Below are positions 16,816-24,120 of a stretch of DNA of 64,000 nt, piece by piece. Where the stretch lies: NCBI RefSeq assembly GCF_900100665.1, contig NZ_FNCS01000004.1, positions 62,001 through 126,000 on the forward strand. Reading direction: 5' to 3'. This DNA is from Pelagibacterium luteolum. GTDB taxonomy: Bacteria; Pseudomonadota; Alphaproteobacteria; Rhizobiales; Devosiaceae. The notes beneath the pieces were generated by a model. That model did not search any database. It was not told where the DNA came from and saw only the letters and a program-made list of their open reading frames with translations. Made by a program: the position numbers and the translations under genes. Numbering within the stretch: position 1 is the first letter of the stretch; every line of letters starts with the position of its first letter.

Positions 16816-19704
16816 ATGCATCTCGTCCTCGTCGACGGCTCGTCCTTCATCTTCCGCGCCTATCACGCGCTGCCGCCTCTGACGCGCAAGTCCGACGGGC
16901 TGCCGGTCGGCGCGGTCTCGGGCTTTTGCAACATGCTCTATAAGCTCACCGAGGATTTGAAGGGCGAGGACGAGCCCACCCATTTCGCCGTCATCTTCGA
17001 TTATTCGGGTTCGAGCTTCCGCAACGAACTCTACGACCAGTACAAGGCGCACCGCCCCGAGGCGCCCGAGGATCTGGTTCCCCAATTCCCGCTGACCCGG
17101 TCCGCCACCCGCGCCTTCAACCTCCCCTCAATCGAACAGGAGGGGTTCGAGGCCGACGACATCATCGCCACCTATGCCTGCCGCATGCGTGACGCCGGCG
17201 GCAAGGTCACTATCGTCTCGTCCGACAAGGATTTGATGCAGCTCGTCGACGACAAGGTCTCGATGCTCGACACCATCGCCCGCCCCGGCCAGCCGCCCCT
17301 GCGCTGGATCGGCCCCGACGAGGTCGTCGCCAAATTCGGCGTCACCCCGGACAAGGTGGTCGAGGTCCAGGCCCTGTGCGGCGATCCGGTCGACAACGTC
17401 CCCGGCATCCCCGGCATCGGCATCAAGACCGCTGCGCTGCTGATCAACGAATATGGCGATCTCGAAACCCTCCTCGCCCGCGCCTCCGAGATCAAGCAGA
17501 ACAAGCGCCGCGAATCGATCATCGAAAACGCCGAACTGGCCCGCATCTCGCGAAAGCTCGTCCAGCTCGATTGCAACACGCCCGTGGAACTCGATCTCGA
17601 TGCCCTGGTCCGCCAGCCGCTCGAAGCCAAGCTCCTGATCCCCTTCCTCAAGGCCATGGAGTTCACCTCGATCACCCGCCGCATTGCCGGCCTGCTCGAG
17701 GTCGACCCCGATGATTTCGAGGCCGATGCCGAGCTTGCCGCCAAGGGTGCCTCGATCCCCGGCGCCATCGATGTCTCCGAAGGCCCCGCGCCCGCCTCGG
17801 GCCTGTCCGGCCCCGACGCCCACGCCGAAGCGGTCCTGGAAAAAATCCGCGCCATCCCCTGCAAGCACGATGACTACGAGATCGTCCGCGACGCCGCAGC
17901 GCTCGCCGTATGGATCGAGGACATCGTCGCCACCGGCCATGTGGCCATCGACACCGAAACCACCGGGCTCGACAATCAGGCCGCCGATCTGGTCGGCATC
18001 TGCCTTGCGACCCGCCCCGGCAAGGCCTGCTACATCCCCCTCGGCCACACCACCGGCAATGACGACATGTTCGGCGGCGGCAAGGCCGAGGGCCAGATGG
18101 ACATGCGCCAGGCGCTCGACATGCTGCGCCCGGTCCTCCAGGACCCTGCGATCCTGAAAATCGGCCAGAACGTCAAATACGACATGGGCATCCTCGCCCG
18201 CTACGCCATCACAATGGCTCCCATCGACGACACATTGCTGATGAGCTACGCCCTCGATGGTGCGCGCAACAACGGCATGGACGCGCTGGCCGACAAATAC
18301 CTGTCCCACACCTGCATCAAGTTCACCGACCTCGCCGGCACCGGCAAAAACCAGCTGACCTTCGACAAGATCGAGATCGAAGCCGCCGCCAGATACGCCG
18401 CCGAAGATGCCGACGTCACCCTGCGCCTCTGGACGATTCTAAAGCCCCGCCTTGTCGCCGCCGGCGTCACAACGGTTTACGAAACCCTCGACCGCCCGCT
18501 CACTCCCGTCCTTGCCCGCATGGAAGCGCGCGGCGTTTCGGTCGATCGTCAGATCCTCTCGCGCCTCTCGGGCGAATTCGCCCAGCGCGCCGCAGCGCTG
18601 GAGGCAACCGCCTACGAGCTGGCCGGCGAAAAATTCAACCTCGGCTCCCCCAAGCAATTGGGCGATATCCTCTTTGGCAAGATGGGGCTCGAAGGCGGCA
18701 CCAAGACCAAGACCGGGGCCTGGGCCACGGGCGCCTCGGTGCTCGACGATCTGGCCCTGCAGGGCGTGCCGCTCGCCAAAACGCTCCTCGACTGGCGCGG
18801 CGTCTCGAAACTCAAATCCACCTACACCGACGCCCTGCCGGGCTATATCAACGCCCGCACCGGCCGCGTCCACACCTCATACAATCAGGCTTCGGTCGCC
18901 ACGGGACGTCTGTCGTCCAACGAACCGAACCTGCAAAACATCCCCATCCGCACCGAGGATGGCCGCAAGATCCGCACGGCGTTCGTCGCCGCGCCCGGCA
19001 ATGTGCTGATTTCCGCCGACTACTCCCAGATCGAGCTGCGCGTTCTCGCCCACATCGCCGATATCGATGCCCTCAAGGACGCCTTCGAGGAGGGGCAGGA
19101 CATTCACGCCATGACGGCGTCCGAAATGTTCAACGTGCCCATCGAAGGCATGGACCCCATGGTGCGCCGCCGCGCCAAGGCCATCAATTTCGGCATCATC
19201 TATGGCATTTCCGCCTTTGGCCTTGCCAACCAGCTCGGCATTTCGCGCGGCGAAGCGGGGGATTACATAAAGACCTATTTCGCCCGCTTCCCCGGCATTC
19301 AGGATTACATGGCCGAACAGCGCCGGATCGTGAAAGCGCAAGGCTACGTCTCGACGATTTTCGGCCGCAAGATCCCGTTCGATAACGTCAACACCAAAAA
19401 CCCCTCCGAGCGCGCCTTCATTGAACGCGCCTCGATCAACGCCCCCATCCAGGGCTCGGCCGCCGACATCATCCGCCGCGCCATGATCCGCATGGAACGC
19501 GTCCTGAGCGATGAGAACGTGCCCGCTGACATGCTCTTGCAGGTCCACGACGAACTGATTTTTGAGTCCCCCGCCGACAAAGCCGACCAGGCGATCCCGC
19601 TGATTAAACGCGTGATGGAAGGCGCAGCGGAACCGGCCTTGCGGCTGAGCGTGCCGCTACAGGTGGATGCGAAGGCCGCGCAGAATTGGGAAGAGGCGCA
19701 TTAG
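16816..19704 (+). CDS. polA: DNA polymerase I
   Basis: PolA fills gaps and removes RNA primers. The 962 residues comprise the 5'-3' exonuclease (about 1-300: MHLVLVDGSSFIFRAYHALPP, EGFEADDIIATYA, GDPVDNVPGIPGIGIKTA), a 3'-5' proofreading domain with intact acidic residues (AIDTETTGLD, about residue 378) and the polymerase domain (motif A DYSQIELRVLAHIAD, motif B RRRAKAINFGIIYGIS, motif C LQVHDELIFE). It ends in the typical AAQNWEEAH. The gene is intact; the foreign patch begins right after its stop. Confidence 0.98.
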   Translation: MHLVLVDGSSFIFRAYHALPPLTRKSDGLPVGAVSGFCNMLYKLTEDLKGEDEPTHFAVIFDYSGSSFRNELYDQYKAHRPEAPEDLVPQFPLTRSATRAFNLPSIEQEGFEADDIIATYACRMRDAGGKVTIVSSDKDLMQLVDDKVSMLDTIARPGQPPLRWIGPDEVVAKFGVTPDKVVEVQALCGDPVDNVPGIPGIGIKTAALLINEYGDLETLLARASEIKQNKRRESIIENAELARISRKLVQLDCNTPVELDLDALVRQPLEAKLLIPFLKAMEFTSITRRIAGLLEVDPDDFEADAELAAKGASIPGAIDVSEGPAPASGLSGPDAHAEAVLEKIRAIPCKHDDYEIVRDAAALAVWIEDIVATGHVAIDTETTGLDNQAADLVGICLATRPGKACYIPLGHTTGNDDMFGGGKAEGQMDMRQALDMLRPVLQDPAILKIGQNVKYDMGILARYAITMAPIDDTLLMSYALDGARNNGMDALADKYLSHTCIKFTDLAGTGKNQLTFDKIEIEAAARYAAEDADVTLRLWTILKPRLVAAGVTTVYETLDRPLTPVLARMEARGVSVDRQILSRLSGEFAQRAAALEATAYELAGEKFNLGSPKQLGDILFGKMGLEGGTKTKTGAWATGASVLDDLALQGVPLAKTLLDWRGVSKLKSTYTDALPGYINARTGRVHTSYNQASVATGRLSSNEPNLQNIPIRTEDGRKIRTAFVAAPGNVLISADYSQIELRVLAHIADIDALKDAFEEGQDIHAMTASEMFNVPIEGMDPMVRRRAKAINFGIIYGISAFGLANQLGISRGEAGDYIKTYFARFPGIQDYMAEQRRIVKAQGYVSTIFGRKIPFDNVNTKNPSERAFIERASINAPIQGSAADIIRRAMIRMERVLSDENVPADMLLQVHDELIFESPADKADQAIPLIKRVMEGAAEPALRLSVPLQVDAKAAQNWEEAH

Positions 19705-19705
19705 G

Positions 19706-20269
19706 TTACATAAGTACATTAGCCAGCCGATAAGACATAGCGAGCATGCTAACACGATAGCGTTTTGCTAGTTCACTGACCTGTGTGTCATCCTCTAAAT
19801 CTATTGGACGACCACGTATGTCCGCTATTAGCATTTTAGCAGGCATTAGCAAATCGGCCGCGCACTGGTTAGCCTCGATTTCTTCAACGTTTTTACCTTC
19901 GGACGACGTTGCGTCTCTTTTGAAAACTTCAAAATGACGATCAATAAACACGCCGTCTGAATGAAGCAGCAAATGCCCGCATTCGTGAGCTATAGTAAAA
20001 CGTTGCCGGTGCTGATGATGCGATGAATTTACTCCAATAAGAGAACGATCGCCCTTTCGCACCAACATGCCTGCGAGGTCGCCATCCTCGTACGGTCCAT
20101 ACCGCACGTCAGCGCCAAGGGAGCGAGCGACTAATTCAATCGGTATAGGCGGTGCGTCGATTTTGCATTGTGCAATAATCCTCGACGCTATACGGCGGAT
20201 TTCTTTAATTCTCGACGCCGAAAGACGCAGTCGGCTAGTATACATGTGCGCTAAAGGCCGGCGAGCCAC
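19706..20269 (-). CDS. ImmA/IrrE-family metallopeptidase
   Basis: The 187-residue protein has the zinc-binding HExxH in FTIAHECGHLLLH (His95, Glu96, His99) and the downstream third-ligand helix EEIEANQCAADLLMPAKML, both diagnostic for ImmA/IrrE (COG2856) peptidases. These usually cleave or inactivate a partner XRE repressor to trigger induction of mobile elements, or act as the toxin-side protein of two-gene modules. The adjacent XRE gene overlaps its start by 19 bases on the same strand, so the pair is translationally linked. Low GC indicates recent acquisition. Confidence 0.85.
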   Translation of the reverse strand: MARRPLAHMYTSRLRLSASRIKEIRRIASRIIAQCKIDAPPIPIELVARSLGADVRYGPYEDGDLAGMLVRKGDRSLIGVNSSHHQHRQRFTIAHECGHLLLHSDGVFIDRHFEVFKRDATSSEGKNVEEIEANQCAADLLMPAKMLIADIRGRPIDLEDDTQVSELAKRYRVSMLAMSYRLANVLM

Positions 20270-20544
20270 TTTTGTAGGCCCGGTTCGACTTGGTAAGCAT
20301 CTTCAGCTAGGTCCTCGTTTTTTTCGGGAGTATTAGGTAAAAGGCGATAAGCCGGAATTCCCAATGCATTTGAAAATATCATTAGTTGGTGTACGGTAAC
20401 TTGCTGGCGACCGCTTTCAATATTAGCTACCGATGGCCTAGATAGGCCGACCCTGCGTGCTAATTCGTCTTGACTTATTTCAAGAATATTAGTGCGAGCT
20501 TCACGAATATTTTTACCGACAATAATGTTCGTGTCATCCAGCAT
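20251..20544 (-). CDS. XRE-family helix-turn-helix regulator (97 aa)
   Basis: A cro/C1-type HTH is plain: IREARTNILEISQDELARRVGLSRPSVANIESGRQQVTVHQLMIFSNALG (about residues 14-60), followed by a short acidic tail. It precedes and overlaps the ImmA/IrrE peptidase gene and is divergent from the small-gene operon starting at 20737, which it probably represses. Target operators would lie in the 192-bp gap 20545-20736. Confidence 0.87.
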   Translation of the reverse strand: MLDDTNIIVGKNIREARTNILEISQDELARRVGLSRPSVANIESGRQQVTVHQLMIFSNALGIPAYRLLPNTPEKNEDLAEDAYQVEPGLQKWLAGL

Positions 20545-20736
20545 TTTTTACTCCAGATATTAGCAGCAATCGCCTCGCGCGCTCGGATTCTAACGTAATT
20601 TGCGCCCATGTCAATGTCGCAAACACATATGTTTGGTTCAGGGGTGTTTGCAAAAAACGCGTTTGTAATATTGACGAATAGGCCGACTCGGTGGCATCCT
20701 CCCCATGTCGTTCAATACTCAAAAAAGGAACAGCTC
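20545..20736. promoter_or_regulatory. divergent regulatory gap with CAAACACATATGTTTG-like palindrome
   Basis: An AT-rich near-palindrome CAAACACATATGTTTG lies at 20620-20635, and related TTTGCAAAAAA and CGTTTGTAATATTG sequences follow before the DUF2188 gene. These are plausible XRE operators or promoter elements, inferred from position and symmetry only. Confidence 0.4.
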
Positions 20737-20964
20737 ATGGTCAGGAAGACGATCCATGTAGCGCCACATCCTACCAAGGGGTGGCAGACCAAATCGGGTG
20801 GTGCCTCGCGCGCAGGATCCCTACACCCAACTCAGACGGCTGCTTACGCTCAGGCGCGAAAGCAGGCAATCCGAACCGGCGCTGAGGTGGTGATCCATAG
20901 GCCTAACGGTCAAATTCGTGACAGTAGCAGCTTCGGAAATGATCCATTTCCGCCAAAGGGCTAA
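20737..20964 (+). CDS. DUF2188 domain protein (75 aa)
   Basis: The small protein reads IHVAPHPTKGWQTKSGGASRAGS, then HPTQTAAYAQARKQAIRTGAEVVIHRPNG and GNDPFPP, a full-length DUF2188 domain (VxPHxxGGWxVKxxGAxRA...GNDPxPP pattern). AAAGGAA at 20726-20732 precedes the ATG at 20737. DUF2188 proteins are widespread, often on accessory DNA, and have no established function. It is first of three closely packed small genes. Confidence 0.8.
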   Translation: MVRKTIHVAPHPTKGWQTKSGGASRAGSLHPTQTAAYAQARKQAIRTGAEVVIHRPNGQIRDSSSFGNDPFPPKG

Positions 20965-20971
20965 GGAGCAT

Positions 20972-21184
20972 ATGATGGGAATAAAGTATAAGGGCCGCAC
21001 ATTCGCTTCTGGCCGATCCCTGAGCCAAGCGATAGTGCGAGATATAGAAAGCAGCTATGAAGCTTCCGTTAGACGGGCGGCGGCACTTTCAGGTGTTAAA
21101 GTTGTCCGCACTTCGCGAGGACTTCAGGTTGAAGGACCCGCTGATAAATTGAGCCGGTTTTCGTCGAAACTTGGAGGAAAATAA
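20972..21184 (+). CDS. small basic protein of unknown family (70 aa)
   Basis: AAGGAG (20963-20968) overlaps the stop of the preceding gene and places the start at the ATG at 20972 or 20975. The product (MMGIKYKGRTFASGRSLSQ...) is basic, with an amphipathic Ala/Arg helix in the middle (SYEASVRRAAALSG) and a short beta-like end (VKVVRTSRGLQVEGPADKL). No family recognised; tight packing suggests it works with DUF2188 and the next gene. Confidence 0.6.
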   Translation: MMGIKYKGRTFASGRSLSQAIVRDIESSYEASVRRAAALSGVKVVRTSRGLQVEGPADKLSRFSSKLGGK

Positions 21185-21352
21185 ATGCGGAGATATTTGG
21201 CGCGCCCTCCAAGGCCGCCCAAACCCATAGATCGCATTCAAAATATCCGCACAATCAGGCCCTTGGGCGCTAAAGAATGGGTTAGGGCACATTGGCGTTA
21301 CGATTATAATCGAAGAGCTTGGGAATGGGTCATAGGCCATTGGCGCAAATAG
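21185..21352 (+). CDS. small Trp/Arg-rich protein (55 aa), no recognised family
   Basis: The ATG immediately follows the previous stop (TAAATG). The 55-residue product has a Pro/Arg N-terminus (RRYLARPPRPPKP) and a C-terminal half rich in Trp, His, Tyr and Arg, with two AHWR/GHWR-like repeats (VRAHWRYDYN, IGHWRK). The composition suggests a nucleic-acid- or membrane-interacting peptide, which is inference. GGAGG lies about 10 bases upstream within the preceding gene. It ends the small-gene operon. Confidence 0.5.
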   Translation: MRRYLARPPRPPKPIDRIQNIRTIRPLGAKEWVRAHWRYDYNRRAWEWVIGHWRK

Positions 21353-21357
21353 CTGCG

Positions 21358-21391
21358 GGGACTGAGTATCAGTTTATTGTTTCTCAGTCCC
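21358..21391. terminator. inverted repeat after the small-gene operon, possible terminator
   Basis: GGGACTGAG (21358-21366) and CTCAGTCCC (21383-21391) form a perfect 9-bp stem with a 16-base loop, 5 bases after the last small gene. There is no long T run, so termination is possible but not certain. Confidence 0.5.
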
Positions 21392-21477
21392 ACTGGCGTT
21401 TTAAACTTGACCTAGCCAAGACAATCTATCTTACGCACAAAAGTTTGCCAAACTTAGTGCTGGCCAAGAATCATCCG

Positions 21478-21732
21478 CTCGCCTCGCTTGATACGGCTCG
21501 CGCCTATCTCGCCCACGACACCCTCGGCCCCCGGCTTCTCGCGTGCACGCGCGCCGTCCTCGCCCATGCCGACAAGACCGCCAATGCCATCTTCGGGCAC
21601 CCGGACGATCTCAAATTCCGCTCGTCGATGACCCTGTTTGCCAAAGCGGCCCCGGACCAGCCCGAATTTCAGCAGGCGTTGGAAACATTCTTTTCCGGCG
21701 AGCCCGACCCCGAAACCCTCAAGCGTATTTAA
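21478..21732 (+). pseudogene. DUF1810 gene, 5'-truncated
   Basis: The C-terminal 80-odd residues match DUF1810 closely: LASLDTARAYLAHDTLGPRLL, ACTRAVLAHADKTANAIFGHPDDLKFRSSMTLFAKAAPD and FFSGEPDPETLKRI. Intact members are about 140 residues and begin with a conserved block containing a KRSHWMWF-type motif; that half is absent. The reading frame continues upstream to 21319, but the sequence there is low-GC and unrelated. The break coincides with the edge of the accessory patch, so the gene was probably cut by that event. Confidence 0.72.
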
Positions 21733-22203
21733 GGGCAGGGCGCATCGCGGCCAACGGTGGCTCCGTGCCTCAGCGCAGCCCTCATCCGAAAATACTTATC
21801 CCCGCACCCCAAACCGCCTCCATACTCCCCGAACGAACCCGCGCATATGGACGCAAGCGCAACGAACGTTTGGGCGGGTTTGGTTCGGGTTCCTTGTGGG
21901 TCGCTGCAGGGAAGGCCTAAACGTCACAAGTGCCGGTCGTCGCCCCCATACGACGGCTTACCGGGGAAACCCGGCGGGGATTGACCCCAGCCTTCTGAAG
22001 GTCGAGTAAGCCAAAAATCCCGGATATGCACGGCGAAGCTGGCTTCGCTCAAACTACCAAACTCGGATGAAGCCTGCTTCGCCGTGCATCGCCCATCTCA
22101 TCTGTCGAGGCTCATAGCCGTCGACCGCCTCGGCACGCCTATCGTTTTGCCCCTGTCTGCGTTATCGGTGCGTAAGGACAGCAAACACGAGGAGGTCTGC
22201 CCG
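21733..22203. other. 471-bp gene-free gap with clustered hairpins
   Basis: No convincing protein gene is present. The right half contains a row of compact hairpins: GCCG-TCG pairing with CGACGGC (21932-21957), CCGGG-GAAA-CCCGG with a GNRA tetraloop (21961-21974), GGGG-ATTGA-CCCC (21976-21988) and CCTT-CTG-AAGG-like (21991-22001). They are followed by a larger inverted repeat. A structured RNA is possible; it matches no RNA family I can name. Confidence 0.45.
22026..22089. repeat. perfect 14-bp inverted repeat with 36-base loop
   Basis: ATGCACGGCGAAGC (22026-22039) is the exact reverse complement of GCTTCGCCGTGCAT (22076-22089). The loop itself contains GAAGC/GCTTC fragments. This could be a REP-like or miniature mobile element, or part of an RNA. 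Confidence 0.7.
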
Positions 22204-23091
22204 ATGGCACGGATCGTTTTCACCGGCGGCAGCGGCAAGGCGGGGCGGCATGTGGTGCCCTATCTGCTCGATAAGGGCCACGAAATTCTCAACCTCGATC
22301 TGGCGCCCCTCGACCATCCCGGCGTCAACACAATCGCCGCCGATCTGACCGACTCGGGCCAGGTGTTCAACGCCCTCTCGATGCATTTTGGCTTCGAGGG
22401 GCTGGAAACGGGCAGGGGCCCCGCGCCGATCGACGCCGTCGTCCATTTCGCCGCCATCCCGCGCATTCTCCTCAAGCCCGACAACGAGACCTTCGCCGCC
22501 AATACCGTCGCGACCTACAACGTCGTCGAGGCGGCCGCCAAACTCGGGATCAAAAAGATCGTCATCGCCTCGTCCGAAACCACCTATGGCGTCTGCTTTG
22601 CCGAAGGCGACAAGGACTATCGCTGCTTCCCGCTCGAGGAAGATTACGACGTCGATCCAATGGATTCCTACGGTCTCTCCAAGGTGGTCAACGAAAAGAC
22701 CGCCCGCGCCTTCGCCATGCGGTTTGGCATCGACATCTACGCATTGAGGATCGGCAACGTCATCGAGCCGCACGAATATCCCAAATTCGCCGATTTCCTC
22801 GCCAATCCGCCCTCGCGCAAACGCAACGCCTGGAGCTATATCGACGCCCGCGATCTCGGCCAGATCGTCGATCTCTGCATCGCAAAGGATGGCCTGGGCT
22901 TTGAAGTCTTCAACGCCACCAACGACACCATCACCGCCGATATTCCCACCCGCGAGTTTCTGGCCAAATACGCCCCCAACACCCCCATCACCCGGGAAAT
23001 GGCCGAATTCGAAGCGCCCCTATCGAACAGGAAAATCCGTGAGGTTCTGGGCTTTGTCGAGCAGCACAATTGGCGCCAATACCTCAAATAG
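22204..23091 (+). CDS. NAD(P)-dependent extended SDR (sugar epimerase/uronate-dehydrogenase-like)
   Basis: The 295-residue protein starts [22 protein letters not shown] (Rossmann GxxGxxG as GGSGKAG), has ASSETTYGV as the catalytic Ser/Thr strand and [10 protein letters not shown] as the YxxxK helix. The ATG at 22204 follows GAGGAGG; the frame is open to 22084. It belongs to the NAD-dependent epimerase/dehydratase group, within which uronate dehydrogenases and related oxidoreductases are close in length. Substrate unknown. It stands 79 bases before msrB. Confidence 0.82.
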   Translation: MARIVFTGGSGKAGRHVVPYLLDKGHEILNLDLAPLDHPGVNTIAADLTDSGQVFNALSMHFGFEGLETGRGPAPIDAVVHFAAIPRILLKPDNETFAANTVATYNVVEAAAKLGIKKIVIASSETTYGVCFAEGDKDYRCFPLEEDYDVDPMDSYGLSKVVNEKTARAFAMRFGIDIYALRIGNVIEPHEYPKFADFLANPPSRKRNAWSYIDARDLGQIVDLCIAKDGLGFEVFNATNDTITADIPTREFLAKYAPNTPITREMAEFEAPLSNRKIREVLGFVEQHNWRQYLK

Positions 23092-23170
23092 CCAAACCGT
23101 GATTGCGGCGCCCCCTCGCAAATTTTCCTCATCGACCCCATATCCCGGGCAAACACCAAAAGGAGCCGTC

Positions 23171-23611
23171 ATGACCTATCAAAAGACTGACGAAGCCGTC
23201 GCCCGGCTGACCCCCGAACAGTTCCGCGTCACTCAGCGCAACGGCACCGAGGCCCCCGGCACCGGCGAATACGAAAAGCACAAAGCCCCCGGCATCTATG
23301 TCGATGTCGTATCGGGCGAGCCGCTCTTTGCTTCCTCGGACAAATACGAATCCGGATGTGGCTGGCCCAGCTTTACAAAGCCCATCGCTAACGTCACCGA
23401 GCTGCGCGATACCTCCCACGGCATGATCCGCACCGAAGTGCGCTCCCAGCACGGCGACAGCCATCTGGGCCATGTCTTTGAAGATGGCCCCCTCGATCGT
23501 GGTGGCCTGCGCTATTGCATCAACTCAGCCTCCCTTCGCTTCGTGGCACTCGAAGACATGGAAGCCCAGGGCTATGGCGAATTCATCGATCAGGTCGAGG
23601 TGGTATCATGA
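23171..23611 (+). CDS. msrB: peptide-methionine (R)-S-oxide reductase MsrB, zinc-free form
   Basis: MsrB reduces the R epimer of methionine sulfoxide. Key blocks: [42 protein letters not shown] and the catalytic [12 protein letters not shown]. The usual pair of CxxC zinc motifs is missing: the first position reads [13 protein letters not shown]. Class members without zinc are known. RBS AAAGGAG precedes the ATG at 23171; a longer frame upstream overlaps the SDR gene and is rejected. Its stop overlaps the msrA start (ATGA). Confidence 0.95.
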   Translation: MTYQKTDEAVARLTPEQFRVTQRNGTEAPGTGEYEKHKAPGIYVDVVSGEPLFASSDKYESGCGWPSFTKPIANVTELRDTSHGMIRTEVRSQHGDSHLGHVFEDGPLDRGGLRYCINSASLRFVALEDMEAQGYGEFIDQVEVVS

Positions 23612-24114
23612 GCGAACGTGCAGTTCTGGCCGGTGGCTGTTTCTGGGGCATGCAGGATTTGATCCGCAAGCGCCCGGGTATAGAATCCACCCGCGTAGGC
23701 TATTCGGGTGGTGACGTCCCCAACGCCACCTATCGCAACCACGGCACCCACGCCGAGGCCATCGAGATCATCTTCGATCCGCAAAAAACCTCCTATCGCG
23801 AGATTTTGGAGTTCTTCTTTCAGATCCATGATCCCTCGACAAAAGACCGTCAGGGCAATGATCGCGGCAAGAGCTATCGCTCGGCGATCTATTACGAGAA
23901 CGATGAGCAGAAAAAGATCGCTCTCGACGCCATCGCCGATGTCGATGCCTCCGGCCTTTGGCCCGGCAAGGTCGTGACCGAAGTCGAGCCGGTGGGCGAT
24001 TTCTGGGAAGCCGAGCCCGAGCACCAGGATTATCTCGAGCGCATCCCCAACGGCTATACCTGCCACTTCCCTCGCCCCAATTGGGTCCTGCCCAAACGGG
24101 CGGCCGCTGAGTAA
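23608..24114 (+). CDS. msrA: peptide-methionine (S)-S-oxide reductase MsrA
   Basis: MsrA reduces the S epimer of methionine sulfoxide in proteins. The active-site motif GGCFWGMQD is near the N-terminus (catalytic Cys about residue 11), followed by VGYSGG, the conserved [24 protein letters not shown] and a C-terminus [18 protein letters not shown]. The 168-residue length is standard. Start overlaps the msrB stop by 4 bases, giving a coupled pair that covers both sulfoxide stereoisomers. Confidence 0.97.
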   Translation: MSERAVLAGGCFWGMQDLIRKRPGIESTRVGYSGGDVPNATYRNHGTHAEAIEIIFDPQKTSYREILEFFFQIHDPSTKDRQGNDRGKSYRSAIYYENDEQKKIALDAIADVDASGLWPGKVVTEVEPVGDFWEAEPEHQDYLERIPNGYTCHFPRPNWVLPKRAAAE

Positions 24115-24120
24115 GGCTTA

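Larger units (their letters stand above)
19705..21477. other. lower-GC accessory patch between polA and a truncated DUF1810 gene
   Basis: Base composition falls clearly from the surrounding sequence to near 50 % over 19710-21450, and codon use shifts (many AAT, TTA, ATA, AGA codons). The patch holds an ImmA/XRE pair and three tiny genes. No integrase, transposase, tRNA or flanking direct repeat could be found. It borders a DUF1810 gene lacking its 5' part, which suggests insertion or deletion at this spot. Confidence 0.65.

Noticed and set aside
17128-18309. 393-codon minus-strand frame inside polA
   Set aside because: Opposite strand of conserved polymerase I sequence; high GC makes long antisense frames common.
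21319-21477. Upstream extension of the DUF1810 frame as a real N-terminus
   Set aside because: The sequence is low-GC, overlaps the last small gene and an inverted repeat, and lacks DUF1810 N-terminal motifs.
21733-22203. tmRNA, SRP RNA, RNase P RNA or 6S RNA in the gap
   Set aside because: None of the conserved landmarks (tag reading frame, SRP apical loop, RNase P P4 region) could be found.
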